A stretch of 64,000 nucleotides of DNA from Sphingobium fluviale (GTDB lineage Bacteria; Pseudomonadota; Alphaproteobacteria; Sphingomonadales; Sphingomonadaceae): positions 278,293 to 342,292 of the forward strand of contig NZ_SBKP01000002.1 in the NCBI RefSeq assembly GCF_004122115.1, written 5' to 3'. Of the stretch, positions 18,526 through 27,619 are shown piece after piece. The position numbers and the translations under genes are program-made. The first letter of the stretch is position 1; every line of letters begins with the position of its first letter. The notes below the pieces were generated by a model. It saw nothing but the letters and a program-made list of their open reading frames with translations. It had not been told where the DNA came from and searched no databases.

Positions 18526-20091
18526 CTATCGCTCCTTGGTGGCGCTGAACTTCACCTCAGGGTTGCGCTCCTGCTGATAGCCGACATCCCACGCCGATTT
18601 CGCGAGGAATACCGGGTTGCCGTCGCGGTCTTTCGCGAGGCTGGAGCGGTTGATGTCGGTAAAGCCCTTGAGCGCCGCGTCACTGCCGGAAAGCCAGCGT
18701 GCGGTGTCATAGGGCGAGGCTTCGAGCACCGCCTCGACCTTATACTCCGCCTCCAGCCGCGAGATCAGCACTTCAAGCTGGAGTTGCCCGACAACACCGA
18801 CGATCCACTGGCTGCCGATTTCCGGATAGAAGACCTGGATCACGCCCTCTTCGCTGAGGTCATCGAGCGCTTTCCTCAGTTGCTTGGTCTTGGTGGGGTC
18901 TTTCAAGGCAACGCGGCGTAATATTTCCGGCGCGAAATTGGGTAGGCCGGTGATGCGGACATCCGCCTTTTCGCTGAGCGTATCCCCCACGCGCAGTGTG
19001 CCGTGATTGGGGATGCCGATGATGTCGCCCGGATAGGCCTCGTCCGCCAGTTCCCGGTCCTGCGCGAAGAAGAGGATAGGGGAGTGCACCGCCATCGGCT
19101 TGCCACTGCCCGATGGGGTGAGCTTCATGCCGCGCTTGAACCTGCCCGAGCACAGCCTCATGAAAGCGATGCGATCCCGGTGCTGCGGGTCCATGTTCGC
19201 CTGCACCTTGAAGATGAAGCCGGTCACGTCCGGGCGCTCCGGCGAGATCGCTTCCGGCTCGGCGGGCTGTTCGCGCGGGGGCGGGGCGTAGGCCGAGAGG
19301 GCATCGAGCAGTTCCGTAACGCCAAAGAGTTTGAGCGCGGAGCCGAAATAGACGGGCGTCAGATCACCATGGCGATAGGCGGCGAGATCGAAGCTGGTAT
19401 AGCCCCCCTGCGCCAGCTCGCCTTCCTCGCGCAGTCTGGCGAGGCCATCGGCGGAGAGCGCCCCTGCCAGCCCCGCATCCTCCAGCCCGGAAAATGTCGC
19501 CGCCTTGCCTTCAAACTCTTTCGATGCCCCCGTCGGCTGGCGCAGCGTGCCGCTCGCGAAATCGAAAATGCCTTCGAACTGGCCGCCCATGCCGACCGGC
19601 CAGCTCATCGGGCAGACATCGAGCGCGAGCGCGTCCGCAACCTCGTCGAGCAGATCGAACGGATCGCGCCCCTCGCGGTCCACCTTGTTGACGAAGGTGA
19701 CGATCGGCACGTTGCGCAGGCGGCACACCTCGAACAGCTTGCGTGTCTGCGGCTCTATGCCCTTGGCCGCGTCTATTACCATAACCGCGCTGTCCACCGC
19801 CGTGAGTGTGCGGTAGGTATCCTCCGAGAAATCCTCGTGGCCCGGCGTATCGAGCAGGTTGAACACAATGCCGCCGCGCTCGAAGGTCATCACCGAGGAC
19901 GTGACTGAGATGCCGCGCTGCTGCTCAATCTTCATCCAGTCAGATCGCGCACGCCGGTTTGCCCCGCGCGCCTTCACCTCGCCTGCAAGATGGATCGCTC
20001 CGCCCTCCAGAAGAAGCTTTTCGGTGAGCGTGGTCTTGCCCGCATCGGGGTGAGAGATGATGGCGAAGGTGCGCCGTGAGGGAATAGTCAT
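18526..20091 (-). CDS. prfC: Peptide chain release factor 3
   Basis: RF3 is the GTPase that recycles RF1/RF2 after termination. The 521-residue protein has the P-loop SHPDAGKTT (residues about 13-21), DTPGHEDFSEDTYRTL (G3), NKVDREGRDP (G4) and the RF3-specific C-terminal domain. The start at ATG 20091 gives TIPSRRTFAIISHPDAGKT, the normal RF3 N-terminus; the open frame upstream is not conserved. Confidence 0.96.
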   Translation of the reverse strand: MTIPSRRTFAIISHPDAGKTTLTEKLLLEGGAIHLAGEVKARGANRRARSDWMKIEQQRGISVTSSVMTFERGGIVFNLLDTPGHEDFSEDTYRTLTAVDSAVMVIDAAKGIEPQTRKLFEVCRLRNVPIVTFVNKVDREGRDPFDLLDEVADALALDVCPMSWPVGMGGQFEGIFDFASGTLRQPTGASKEFEGKAATFSGLEDAGLAGALSADGLARLREEGELAQGGYTSFDLAAYRHGDLTPVYFGSALKLFGVTELLDALSAYAPPPREQPAEPEAISPERPDVTGFIFKVQANMDPQHRDRIAFMRLCSGRFKRGMKLTPSGSGKPMAVHSPILFFAQDRELADEAYPGDIIGIPNHGTLRVGDTLSEKADVRITGLPNFAPEILRRVALKDPTKTKQLRKALDDLSEEGVIQVFYPEIGSQWIVGVVGQLQLEVLISRLEAEYKVEAVLEASPYDTARWLSGSDAALKGFTDINRSSLAKDRDGNPVFLAKSAWDVGYQQERNPEVKFSATKER

Positions 20092-20322
20092 CGCGCGCGC
20101 ATAGAGCGAGCAGGGTGGGTTTATCAACGCATTTCGATGCGCGCGGCCAGCCAGCATAGGGCGCGCGCTGTCTGCTTCGCCCCCTTGTCTGTGGGGCGGG
20201 GCATCGGCGATGGGAATTTGGAGATATGCGCTATTTCCCGTTTGCAATGCGTCGCCTCCCATGCTACCGGCCCCGCCTCGGCAGCATACCACCGCCGAAG
20301 TGCAGGCCTTTACGCCGCATAC

Positions 20323-20398
<76 letters not shown>

Positions 20399-20538
20399 TT
20401 TTCTTACCGTATTATCAGTCACTTACGCCGAGGCCGGCAACAAGCTTGAGCCTCGGGCGCTGCGAGCTGTGACCATTTTTGTGACCTGGACTTTCCAGCT
20501 TTTCTGCGGCGTTAGACATTCTCGTGTCCGTTACACGA

Positions 20539-20552
20539 TTAATCAGCGGGTC
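20539..20552 (+). repeat. 14-bp direct repeat of part of tRNA-Lys
   Basis: TTAATCAGCGGGTC occurs here and inside tRNA-Lys at 20357-20370 (anticodon-loop end through the variable region). An exact 14-base match within 200 bases is unlikely by chance and may be the trace of an attachment-site event. It is not the 3' end of the tRNA, which is the more usual att core. Confidence 0.4.
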
Positions 20553-20614
20553 TGCGACCGGAAACCAGCTGATCGGCCAAGGGCTGGAGATGCTTCACCG
20601 ACATAGTCAGTTCT

Positions 20615-20745
20615 GCTCACCATGAACTCGACAAGGCCCCTGCCTTGGACTTCCAGGCGGACATGATCGCCCGGTGCCAGTGCTTCGGCTGCCGTCGCGC
20701 CACCTGCAGGGGTCGCGATGCCGGGCAAATCCCTCTTCAGAATGA
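20615..20745 (-). pseudogene. Fragment resembling the C-terminus of a fumarylacetoacetate-hydrolase-family protein
   Basis: In the minus-strand frame ending at 20543 the translation reads GIATPAGGATAAEALAPGD and then HVRLEVQGRGLVEFMV. This follows the FAH-family C-terminal pattern of a TPAG turn, a PGD and an ExxGxG strand. No start and no catalytic part remain. It lies directly behind the integrase fragment in another frame, so a deletion seems to have fused two unrelated gene remnants. The assignment rests on a short stretch. Confidence 0.4.
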
Positions 20746-20792
20746 AGGCATTTCGGGTTCGACGCGGGGGTGAACGTAGCGGGTGAAATCAG

Positions 20793-20984
20793 GTGTCGTC
20801 CGATGGTGTATCGTCGGCACGCCGATCCTCGGCCTCCCAGACGATTCTGATAGATATGGGATTTAGCTCCTTTCGGCGTCACGCGAACGCCAAATCCGGC
20901 TAAATGGTCATCCCACAGAAACACATCGCGGTGCTGCGCCTCTATCGTATCCACCGCGCGGGTGGTGATCCTTTTTGACGCCAT
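20793..20984 (-). pseudogene. Tyrosine-integrase N-terminal fragment (arm-binding domain)
   Basis: About 64 codons read like the N-terminal arm-type DNA-binding domain (DUF4102 type) of a P4-like integrase: a basic ASKRITTRAVDTIEA, then DVFLWDDHLAGFGVRV, TPKGAKSHIYQNRLGG and RRYTIGRH. After this point the frame loses similarity, and the core-binding and catalytic domains are missing. It lies about 400 bases from tRNA-Lys, the usual position of an island integrase, and is taken as a decayed remnant. Confidence 0.7.
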
Positions 20985-21140
20985 GAGAACCCTCCATGTA
21001 CGTACCGGGTAAGCACCGGTAACTTGGGCGAGCTGTGTTTCAATGGCCCCCGGTCATGGCGGAACGCTAATAATAACATTTTTAGGGCGCTATACACACC
21101 ATCGTCCAATGGCAGCCATCCCATGATCAATCTCGCAAAA

Positions 21141-22892
21141 CTAAGTCTGTTTCTTCCTCAGCCAATAATTGAGTTGAGATCTGCTCATCCCAATCGTTTG
21201 GGCGGCTTTTGTTACATTTCCTCCACAGCTCTTTAGAGCTGCGGTAACCAGACTTTCCAGCAAGTCCTCATGCGAAAGGCCAGTATTCAGCATTTTGGCG
21301 CCAAAATCCTCTTCCGGGCCTCGCCTGACCTGCGTCATAAGAAATGTCCAAAAGGGATCTTGCGCTTCGTTGAGCTCGTTCGTTGCACGCATCAACGAGT
21401 TCGCGCTCATAGTCAGATGATGGATGCCAACCAGCTCGTTGTCATTCGCTAGAATAATACCACGCTCGATGAGGTTTTCCATTTCCCGGATGTTGCCCGG
21501 CCAGTGATAGTCATGGAGGTAACGGACCACGTCCTCGTCGAATCCTAGTCCCGACTTTCGATGCCGCGCCGAGAGTTTTTGCAGGAAATGATTGGCCAGC
21601 AAAGGAATGTCGGCTCGTCGCTCCCTCAATGGCGGAATATGGATCGGAAAGGTGTTGAGGCGATGGAAGAGATCGGCTCGGAACGCACCCTTCTCTACTT
21701 CCGCCCAGAGGTCTGCATTGGTTGCGGCAATCAACCTTACGTCCGCAGCGATCGTGCGCCCGCCGCCGACCCGCTCGAATTCCGATTCTTGAAGTACGCG
21801 CAGCAACTTGCCTTGCGCAGCGAAGGAAAGAGTGCCGATTTCGTCGAGGAAAAGCGTGCCTCCCTGAGCGCGTTCAAACCGACCGGGCCGCGAAGAGTGG
21901 GCACCGGTGAATGCCCCCTTCTCGACACCGAACAACTCGGATTCAATTAGCGTTTCAGGAATGGCCGCACAATTTACGGCCACCATCGGTTCTGCTGCCC
22001 TGCGGCTGCGCTTATGCAGCTCGCGCGCGAACACTTCCTTGCCGACCCCGCTCTCGCCCAGGAAAAGGACGGGTGCGTCTGTCTGCGCCACCTTGTCAAC
22101 CAGATGGAGCACGACATTGAAGCCTGATGAAGCGCCCACCATCGAACGGCTTCCGATCAACAGATCTTCGTCCGGCGGAATTTGGTCGGACGCCGCATTG
22201 ACCGGCCGCCGACTATAACCTTCCGCACGAAACCATTTGAGTTCAGCTTCCGCATCGTCCCATTCTTCGGCGGGTTTGCCGATGAGGAAGCAGCGCTCGT
22301 GCCCCATTGCCACACATTGCATTTCACGAAAGATCATCGGGCGACCAAAAAACGCAGACGTGTACCCGGACGCATAGCCCACCTGCTGCCAACCGCCGGG
22401 GTGAGGGCCCAAGCCCATTTCATGGACATGCGCATGGCACTCGGCAGAGTTGTGCCAGATATATTCGCTGTAAAACCGGCCTGTTCGGCGGTCCGCTTCA
22501 AAAACCAGTGGTTCGACCTTGACCGATCCTTTCAAGGCATGAAGCTGGGGACCAACGGTAAAGATGTCGAACAGGCTGTCATCCTTTCGCAGCTCCAGCG
22601 CCAGTTCGGCATCGGCCGCGCCGACGCTGTAGCCGATGCGGGACATTACGCCCCGTGCCCGTTCGTAGCCCAAGGCGGACACCATCTCACGGCGCATGAT
22701 CGCTAGACCGAGGTTATCGGTCAGCACCATCCTGCGACCGTTTAGGTGAATTTCGGCCTTGTCGGGTTCGAAGCGGAAGGTTTCGTACAGGTCATCCAGT
22801 GAGGGTTCACCATGTACCTGAAAGACTTCAGCTAGGCTGCGGCGGTGCTGCTCAGCCTTATGGGCGCGCGCGCCACTGTTTTGCCTAGCCAT
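21141..22892 (-). CDS. XylR/DmpR-family sigma-54-dependent activator
   Basis: A 583-residue enhancer-binding protein for RpoN polymerase. The N-terminal sensor (about 30-210) has the XylR-N and V4R parts, with a cysteine cluster (C152, C193, C201) like that of phenol sensors. The AAA+ domain has Walker A GESGVGKE (279-286), the sigma-54 contact loop GAFTGA (326-331) and Walker B LFLDEI (347-352). A Fis-type HTH (GGNVTKAAQTIGMSRSQLNYWL) ends it. It is divergent from the TonB receptor operon, which has a -24/-12 promoter, so it very likely activates that operon when an aromatic ligand binds. Phenolic ligand is from family knowledge, not shown here. Confidence 0.95.
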   Translation of the reverse strand: MARQNSGARAHKAEQHRRSLAEVFQVHGEPSLDDLYETFRFEPDKAEIHLNGRRMVLTDNLGLAIMRREMVSALGYERARGVMSRIGYSVGAADAELALELRKDDSLFDIFTVGPQLHALKGSVKVEPLVFEADRRTGRFYSEYIWHNSAECHAHVHEMGLGPHPGGWQQVGYASGYTSAFFGRPMIFREMQCVAMGHERCFLIGKPAEEWDDAEAELKWFRAEGYSRRPVNAASDQIPPDEDLLIGSRSMVGASSGFNVVLHLVDKVAQTDAPVLFLGESGVGKEVFARELHKRSRRAAEPMVAVNCAAIPETLIESELFGVEKGAFTGAHSSRPGRFERAQGGTLFLDEIGTLSFAAQGKLLRVLQESEFERVGGGRTIAADVRLIAATNADLWAEVEKGAFRADLFHRLNTFPIHIPPLRERRADIPLLANHFLQKLSARHRKSGLGFDEDVVRYLHDYHWPGNIREMENLIERGIILANDNELVGIHHLTMSANSLMRATNELNEAQDPFWTFLMTQVRRGPEEDFGAKMLNTGLSHEDLLESLVTAALKSCGGNVTKAAQTIGMSRSQLNYWLRKKQT

Positions 22893-22912
22893 AGCCGCGG
22901 TACTCCCTGTGT

Positions 22913-22957
22913 TCGATTTTGATCGATGACACTATAGCCGACCGTTTGATTTCAAAC
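22913..22957. promoter_or_regulatory. Candidate upstream activating sites of the sigma-54 regulator
   Basis: Two inverted repeats lie between the divergent genes: TCGAT-TTTG-ATCGA (22913-22926) and GTTTGA-TT-TCAAAC (22944-22957). They are 76-120 bases upstream of the -24 element, in the range used by XylR/DmpR-type enhancers. Binding is inferred only. Confidence 0.45.
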
Positions 22958-23032
22958 AATCACATGAATTTTCAGCAAGGCGCTACATCGCGGTGTGTAT
23001 TAAATAACTGATATTTATAGTGTTTTCGAAAT

Positions 23033-23048
23033 TGGCACAGAGCTTGCT
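23033..23048 (+). promoter_or_regulatory. Sigma-54 (-24/-12) promoter
   Basis: TGGCAC (23033-23038), five bases, then TTGCT (23044-23048): an exact match to the RpoN consensus with the required GG-N10-GC spacing. It lies 47 bases before the TonB receptor start and faces the whole catabolic operon. Confidence 0.88.
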
Positions 23049-23094
23049 CAGCGGATGGTGCCAAAGTGCAAAAAAATAACCGAGGAGAGGGATA

Positions 23095-25590
23095 ATGAAA
23101 TCAGGGCTACTGCTCATCACTTCATCGACGCTGGCGTTTACCGCAGTGCCTTCGGCACATGCCCAGATGCAGGCGGAAGCGCCACAAGGAGAAACGGCGC
23201 AGTCTTTCGGTATCGAAGAAATCGTTGTGACGGCGCAAAAGCGCGCGCAGAATGTCCAGGACGTACCGATTGCCATCTCGGCTTTTGCCGGTGACTCCCT
23301 CAAAGAGCGCGCCGTCGCGAACGTATCCAGCCTTTCGAATATCTCTCCTAACGTGACGCTCGACGCGGGTTCTCCCTTCTCTGGTTCGTCGTCCGTCCTT
23401 TCTGCCTATGTCCGCGGGATTGGCCAAAGTGACTTCGCAGCCAACTTCGATCCGGGTGTGGGCGTCTACCTCGACGGAGTCTATCTGGCACGTACCGTCG
23501 GCGCCAACCTGGATCTGCCCGACGTACAGCGCATCGAGGTGCTGAAGGGTCCGCAGGGCACGCTCTTCGGCCGAAACACGATCGGAGGTGCGATTTCGAT
23601 CGTTACGCGCGACCCCGGCAAGGAATTCTCGTTCCGCGGAGACGTGACGACCGGACGGTATAACCGCCTTGATATCAATGCCAGCGTCGACTTGCCTGTC
23701 AGCGACAATCTCGCTCTGGCGTTAACAGGTTCGTCACGCAACCGGGATGGCTATCTGAAGCGTATACCCTTTCCTGGCGCGAACAATTACATCAACGATC
23801 CCGACCTGGCATTCCGCTCGAACGGTATTGACCGCTCTTCCCATGAAGGCGGGCAGAGCCAGTGGTCATTGCGCGGCAAGGCCTATTGGACCCCGACCGA
23901 TAGGCTGACCATACGCCTGACGGGCGATTATCTGCACGAGGATCAGCAGGGTACTGCCAACACCATTGCAAAAACCACCGCCAGTGATCCCTCTACACTT
24001 GGGTTCCTGTATAACACATGCATTAACACGCCTTCCGCTGTTCTAAGTACGATTGGCCTTGGCAACCTGTGCGCCTCGCGCGGCACGCCGCTCAATCCGT
24101 CAGAGCTCATCGGTTCGATCGCCGGTGTCAATGTCGATGGCGACCCGACTAATGACCGCCTTACCTACGACGACCGGTTCATTCCACCGAGCAAGGACAC
24201 AAGCTACGCGACCGGGATCAACTTCTCGCGCATGACCGCCTGGGGCATAGCCACAACGCTGGATTACAAACTAAACGACAATTTTGCGTTGAAATCGATC
24301 ACCGGATATCGCGATCTCGATTGGGGGACGGGTTTGGATGCAGACGGCTCGCCTGTTCGGCTGCTGGAATTCTCGTTCGGGCTGACGAACTGGCAGTTCA
24401 GCCAGGAACTGCAACTGACCGGACAATTGCTGAACGACCGACTGAAGTTCGTGATCGGGGGATATTATTTCAAGGAGCACAGCAAGCTCAATGACTATGT
24501 TACGTTCGATCAGGGCATATTCGAAATCTTCGGGCCGAACGATCTCAAGACCAAGAATTTTGCCTTTTTCGGACAGGCTGATTTCGAACTTAACGACCTG
24601 ATCTCGTTCACGCTCGGCGGCCGTTACACCGAAGAAAACAAGTCGTTCCTTGGCGGACAGACCGATCTCAACGGCTTTTATTACAAGATTTCGGGATGCA
24701 CGACCTACGGCGATCCGTGCAGCAGCACGCTGGGTTTCCCGGATCCCAACCAGCCGCTGCGCTTTTTCGTGGATCAACGGCAGAAACGTAAATTCACCAA
24801 CTTCGCGCCGAAACTCGGTGTGCAGCTGCATCCCACCCGCGACGTGATGGTCTATGGGTCCTGGTCCAAGGGCTATAAGACCGGCGGATGGACGACACGA
24901 CTGTCTGCACCGCTCAACTTCGCGCCAAAATTCAATCCGGAAAAAGCCGAAAGTTTCGAAGTCGGCGTAAAGTCGCAATTGTTTGACCGCCGGCTTCAGA
25001 TCAACGCAGCGGCATTCACAACCAAGTACCGGGATATTCAGCTGAACTTCCAGCTTGGCATTTCGCCTACCATTCAAAATGCCGGAGATGCGCGGATCAA
25101 GGGGTTTGAAGTGGAGGTCGTCGCCGCTCCCATTCCCGGCCTGACCGTAAACAGTTCCGTCGGCTATACGGACGCGTATTACACCGACGTGCTGGTCGGG
25201 GCTGCGGTCGCACCGAACCCGATACAAGCCGGTGTCTATGTGGGCGCGCCGTTGCCCAAGACGCCCAAGCTTAAGTTCAACGTCAGCCCGCGCTATGAAT
25301 ATAAGCTGCCCGGCGGCGGATCGCTGATTGCTCTGGTGGACTACACCCGGACGAGCAGCGTCTGGAACGATACGGAGCGTGCCTATCTGCTGCGCCGTCC
25401 GGCCAGCGACACGCTCAACGCCAGCCTCAGTTACAAAGCGGCTTCTGGCAACTGGACCGCCACCGTGGGCGGGACCAACCTGACCAACGATCGCTATTAT
25501 GTAACCGGAAACGTGCAGGCGGCCGGTGTCATCTTCGGCACCTACAATCGCCCGGTCGAATGGTACGCGCGTCTCGGCGTGGAGTTCTGA
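23095..25590 (+). CDS. TonB-dependent outer-membrane receptor
   Basis: An 831-residue receptor: signal peptide with cleavage after AHA at about residue 23, a TonB-box-like IEEIVVTAQKR (about 41-51), a plug domain (QDVPIAISAF through LPDVQRIEVLKGPQGTLFGRNTIGG family motifs) and a beta-barrel ending in an aromatic C-terminal residue (RLGVEF). It heads the operon behind the sigma-54 promoter and is 2 bases from the first oxygenase gene. It therefore probably imports the aromatic substrate, as DdvT does for a lignin biaryl in Sphingobium SYK-6. Siderophore or vitamin uptake is less likely given the context. Confidence 0.95.
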   Translation: MKSGLLLITSSTLAFTAVPSAHAQMQAEAPQGETAQSFGIEEIVVTAQKRAQNVQDVPIAISAFAGDSLKERAVANVSSLSNISPNVTLDAGSPFSGSSSVLSAYVRGIGQSDFAANFDPGVGVYLDGVYLARTVGANLDLPDVQRIEVLKGPQGTLFGRNTIGGAISIVTRDPGKEFSFRGDVTTGRYNRLDINASVDLPVSDNLALALTGSSRNRDGYLKRIPFPGANNYINDPDLAFRSNGIDRSSHEGGQSQWSLRGKAYWTPTDRLTIRLTGDYLHEDQQGTANTIAKTTASDPSTLGFLYNTCINTPSAVLSTIGLGNLCASRGTPLNPSELIGSIAGVNVDGDPTNDRLTYDDRFIPPSKDTSYATGINFSRMTAWGIATTLDYKLNDNFALKSITGYRDLDWGTGLDADGSPVRLLEFSFGLTNWQFSQELQLTGQLLNDRLKFVIGGYYFKEHSKLNDYVTFDQGIFEIFGPNDLKTKNFAFFGQADFELNDLISFTLGGRYTEENKSFLGGQTDLNGFYYKISGCTTYGDPCSSTLGFPDPNQPLRFFVDQRQKRKFTNFAPKLGVQLHPTRDVMVYGSWSKGYKTGGWTTRLSAPLNFAPKFNPEKAESFEVGVKSQLFDRRLQINAAAFTTKYRDIQLNFQLGISPTIQNAGDARIKGFEVEVVAAPIPGLTVNSSVGYTDAYYTDVLVGAAVAPNPIQAGVYVGAPLPKTPKLKFNVSPRYEYKLPGGGSLIALVDYTRTSSVWNDTERAYLLRRPASDTLNASLSYKAASGNWTATVGGTNLTNDRYYVTGNVQAAGVIFGTYNRPVEWYARLGVEF

Positions 25591-25592
25591 CG

Positions 25593-26648
25593 ATGGCCGA
25601 GGCTTTCCTTAAAAATGCATGGTACTGCGCCGGGTGGCGGGATGATGTCGGCCTCGGTCAGAAGGATCTCGTCGCCCGGCGGATCGCGGGTGAAAGCTTG
25701 CTGCTATACCGCACGGCGGAAGGCGGGCTGGTGGCGATGGAGGACAGATGTCCCCATCGCTCCGCTCCTCTCTCGCTCGGAAGAAAAGAGGGTGACGCCG
25801 TTCGTTGCATGTATCACGGCATGCTGTTCGGGCCGGATGGCGCGTGCCGTCATGTGCCGGGAATGGACAAGATCCCGCCCGGTGCCGATGTGCCTACTTA
25901 TGCCGTATGTGAGAAGGACGGCTGGATCTGGGTCTGGATGGGAGACCCGGCGTCCGCCGACCGGACGCTGATCTGCGACGCTTATGATCCCCATGATCCG
26001 ACCCTGACCCTGCGGACAAATAGTATTCGGATCGACACCAACTATCGTCAGGAAATCGCCAATCTGGCAGACTTGAGCCATATCTCATGGGTTCATGACG
26101 AGACCTTCGGCGGGACGGACCGGTGGGGATACATCAGGCCGCGCCACAGCCGAAACCCGCGCGGGATCGAGACAAAATATGTCGTGCGGAATATCCCCGC
26201 ACCCAGATTCGCGAAGCATCTGTTTCCCGCAGACGCTCGCTTCGACATTCAGGTTCATGTCCGCCTCAGCGTGCCGTGCAATTTTATTCTCAACTTCCGC
26301 ATCCATCAGGCAGACGGCGAAACATCGGGCGATGCCAGAGGCAAGGTCTTGCTCGACACGTACACGTCCCAGGCTGTTACGCCGCGCGACGAGAACTCCC
26401 TCGACTATTATTTCTCCTGGGGGACCAGCAAAGAAACCGAGTTCCCTGGTGTAGTCGACCTGATGTACCGCACCAACTACGAGGCCTTTCTCGAAGACAA
26501 GCGTATCCTTGAGGGGCAGCGCCAGCGTCAGCTTGAATATCCCGGCGCGCCGGAAATCGACATCGTCCACGATGCCGGACCGGCGCAGATGTTGTGGGTG
26601 CTCGACAAGCTTCTGGCCGAGGAAAGTGGCGCCGGGGCGGCAGCATGA
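25593..26648 (+). CDS. VanA-type Rieske oxygenase, terminal component 1
   Basis: A 351-residue alpha-only Rieske oxygenase. The 2Fe-2S ligands are C53-x-H55 and C72-x2-H75 (in DRCPHRSAPLS and CMYHGM). The mononuclear iron site follows the D160-x2-H163-x4-H168 pattern (ADLSHISWVHDE). The VanA/demethylase class usually removes methyl groups from aryl ethers or N-methyl compounds, or hydroxylates aromatics. ATG 25593 starts 2 bases after the receptor gene, and the stop overlaps the reductase start (ATGA), so oxygenase and reductase are translationally coupled. The substrate is unknown; given the catechol genes downstream, a product leading to catechol is expected. Confidence 0.93.
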   Translation: MAEAFLKNAWYCAGWRDDVGLGQKDLVARRIAGESLLLYRTAEGGLVAMEDRCPHRSAPLSLGRKEGDAVRCMYHGMLFGPDGACRHVPGMDKIPPGADVPTYAVCEKDGWIWVWMGDPASADRTLICDAYDPHDPTLTLRTNSIRIDTNYRQEIANLADLSHISWVHDETFGGTDRWGYIRPRHSRNPRGIETKYVVRNIPAPRFAKHLFPADARFDIQVHVRLSVPCNFILNFRIHQADGETSGDARGKVLLDTYTSQAVTPRDENSLDYYFSWGTSKETEFPGVVDLMYRTNYEAFLEDKRILEGQRQRQLEYPGAPEIDIVHDAGPAQMLWVLDKLLAEESGAGAAA

Positions 26649-27604
26649 ACGACTGGATTCGTGTGCGTATTACCGAGCGGCGGATGGAGACCGACGACGT
26701 TGCCGCGTTCGTCCTCGAACCCGCTCTTGGCGCTGCACTGCCCGCCTATGAAGCCGGTGCCCATATTGACGTAAAATTACCCAACGGGCTCATCCGCCAA
26801 TATTCGCTGTGCGGCACGCCGGACCGGTCCGGCCGATACGAAATCGGCGTCCTGTGCGATGCCTCAGGGCGCGGTGGATCGATCTGCATGCATGAAAATG
26901 TGCGGCTGGACGATCAGATCGAAATAAGTCCGCCCCGAAACCTTTTCCCGTTGGCGAGTATGCAGGAGCGCGCGCTTCTTTTCGCGGGGGGCATCGGCGT
27001 GACGCCCATATTGGCGATGGCCCAGCAATTGGCACGCCTGGGGACCAATTTCGCCATGCACTATTGCGCGCGCAGCACCAGCCGTGCGGCGTTTCGCGAG
27101 CGGATCGCTGTATCCCCCTTTGCGGATAGGGTGACATTCCATTTCGATGATCAGCCCGAAACAGTCATGGATGCCAAGGCACTGCTCGCCTCACCGGAAG
27201 CAGGAACCCACCTTTATGTCTGCGGGCCCAGCGGGTTCATGGATCATATACTGAACACGGCGCGGGCAGCGGGGTGGGCAGAAAGCAACATTCACTATGA
27301 GCATTTTTCTGCGCCAGCGGGCGGTGCAAACGGACAGGACGGTTTTGAGATCGAAGTCGCAGACGACGGCACGATCATACCCGTGGCGCAAGGGCAGACG
27401 GCACTTGAAGCGCTGAGGAGTGCAGGCTTCGATATCCCCGCGTCGTGCGAGCAGGGGATCTGCGGAGCCTGCATTACAACTGTCGTCGACGGTATTCCCG
27501 ATCACCGCGACATGTACCTATCGGTCGCAGAGCAAGAGGCAAACGATTGCTTCACTCCCTGTTGCTCGCGCGCGCTGACCCCCCGGCTGACCATCAAAAT
27601 TTAG
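26645..27604 (+). CDS. VanB-type oxygenase reductase (FMN/2Fe-2S)
   Basis: A 319-residue phthalate-dioxygenase-reductase-like protein that passes electrons from NAD(P)H to Rieske oxygenases. The flavin-binding RQYSLC motif is at about 51-56, the nucleotide part has GGIGVTP (115-121) and YVCGPSGFM (about 191-199). The C-terminal plant-type ferredoxin holds cysteines C268, C273, C276 and C306. It is the only reductase in the operon and lies between two oxygenase genes, so it probably serves both. Confidence 0.95.
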   Translation: MNDWIRVRITERRMETDDVAAFVLEPALGAALPAYEAGAHIDVKLPNGLIRQYSLCGTPDRSGRYEIGVLCDASGRGGSICMHENVRLDDQIEISPPRNLFPLASMQERALLFAGGIGVTPILAMAQQLARLGTNFAMHYCARSTSRAAFRERIAVSPFADRVTFHFDDQPETVMDAKALLASPEAGTHLYVCGPSGFMDHILNTARAAGWAESNIHYEHFSAPAGGANGQDGFEIEVADDGTIIPVAQGQTALEALRSAGFDIPASCEQGICGACITTVVDGIPDHRDMYLSVAEQEANDCFTPCCSRALTPRLTIKI

Positions 27605-27619
27605 ATAAGAGAGGCGACC

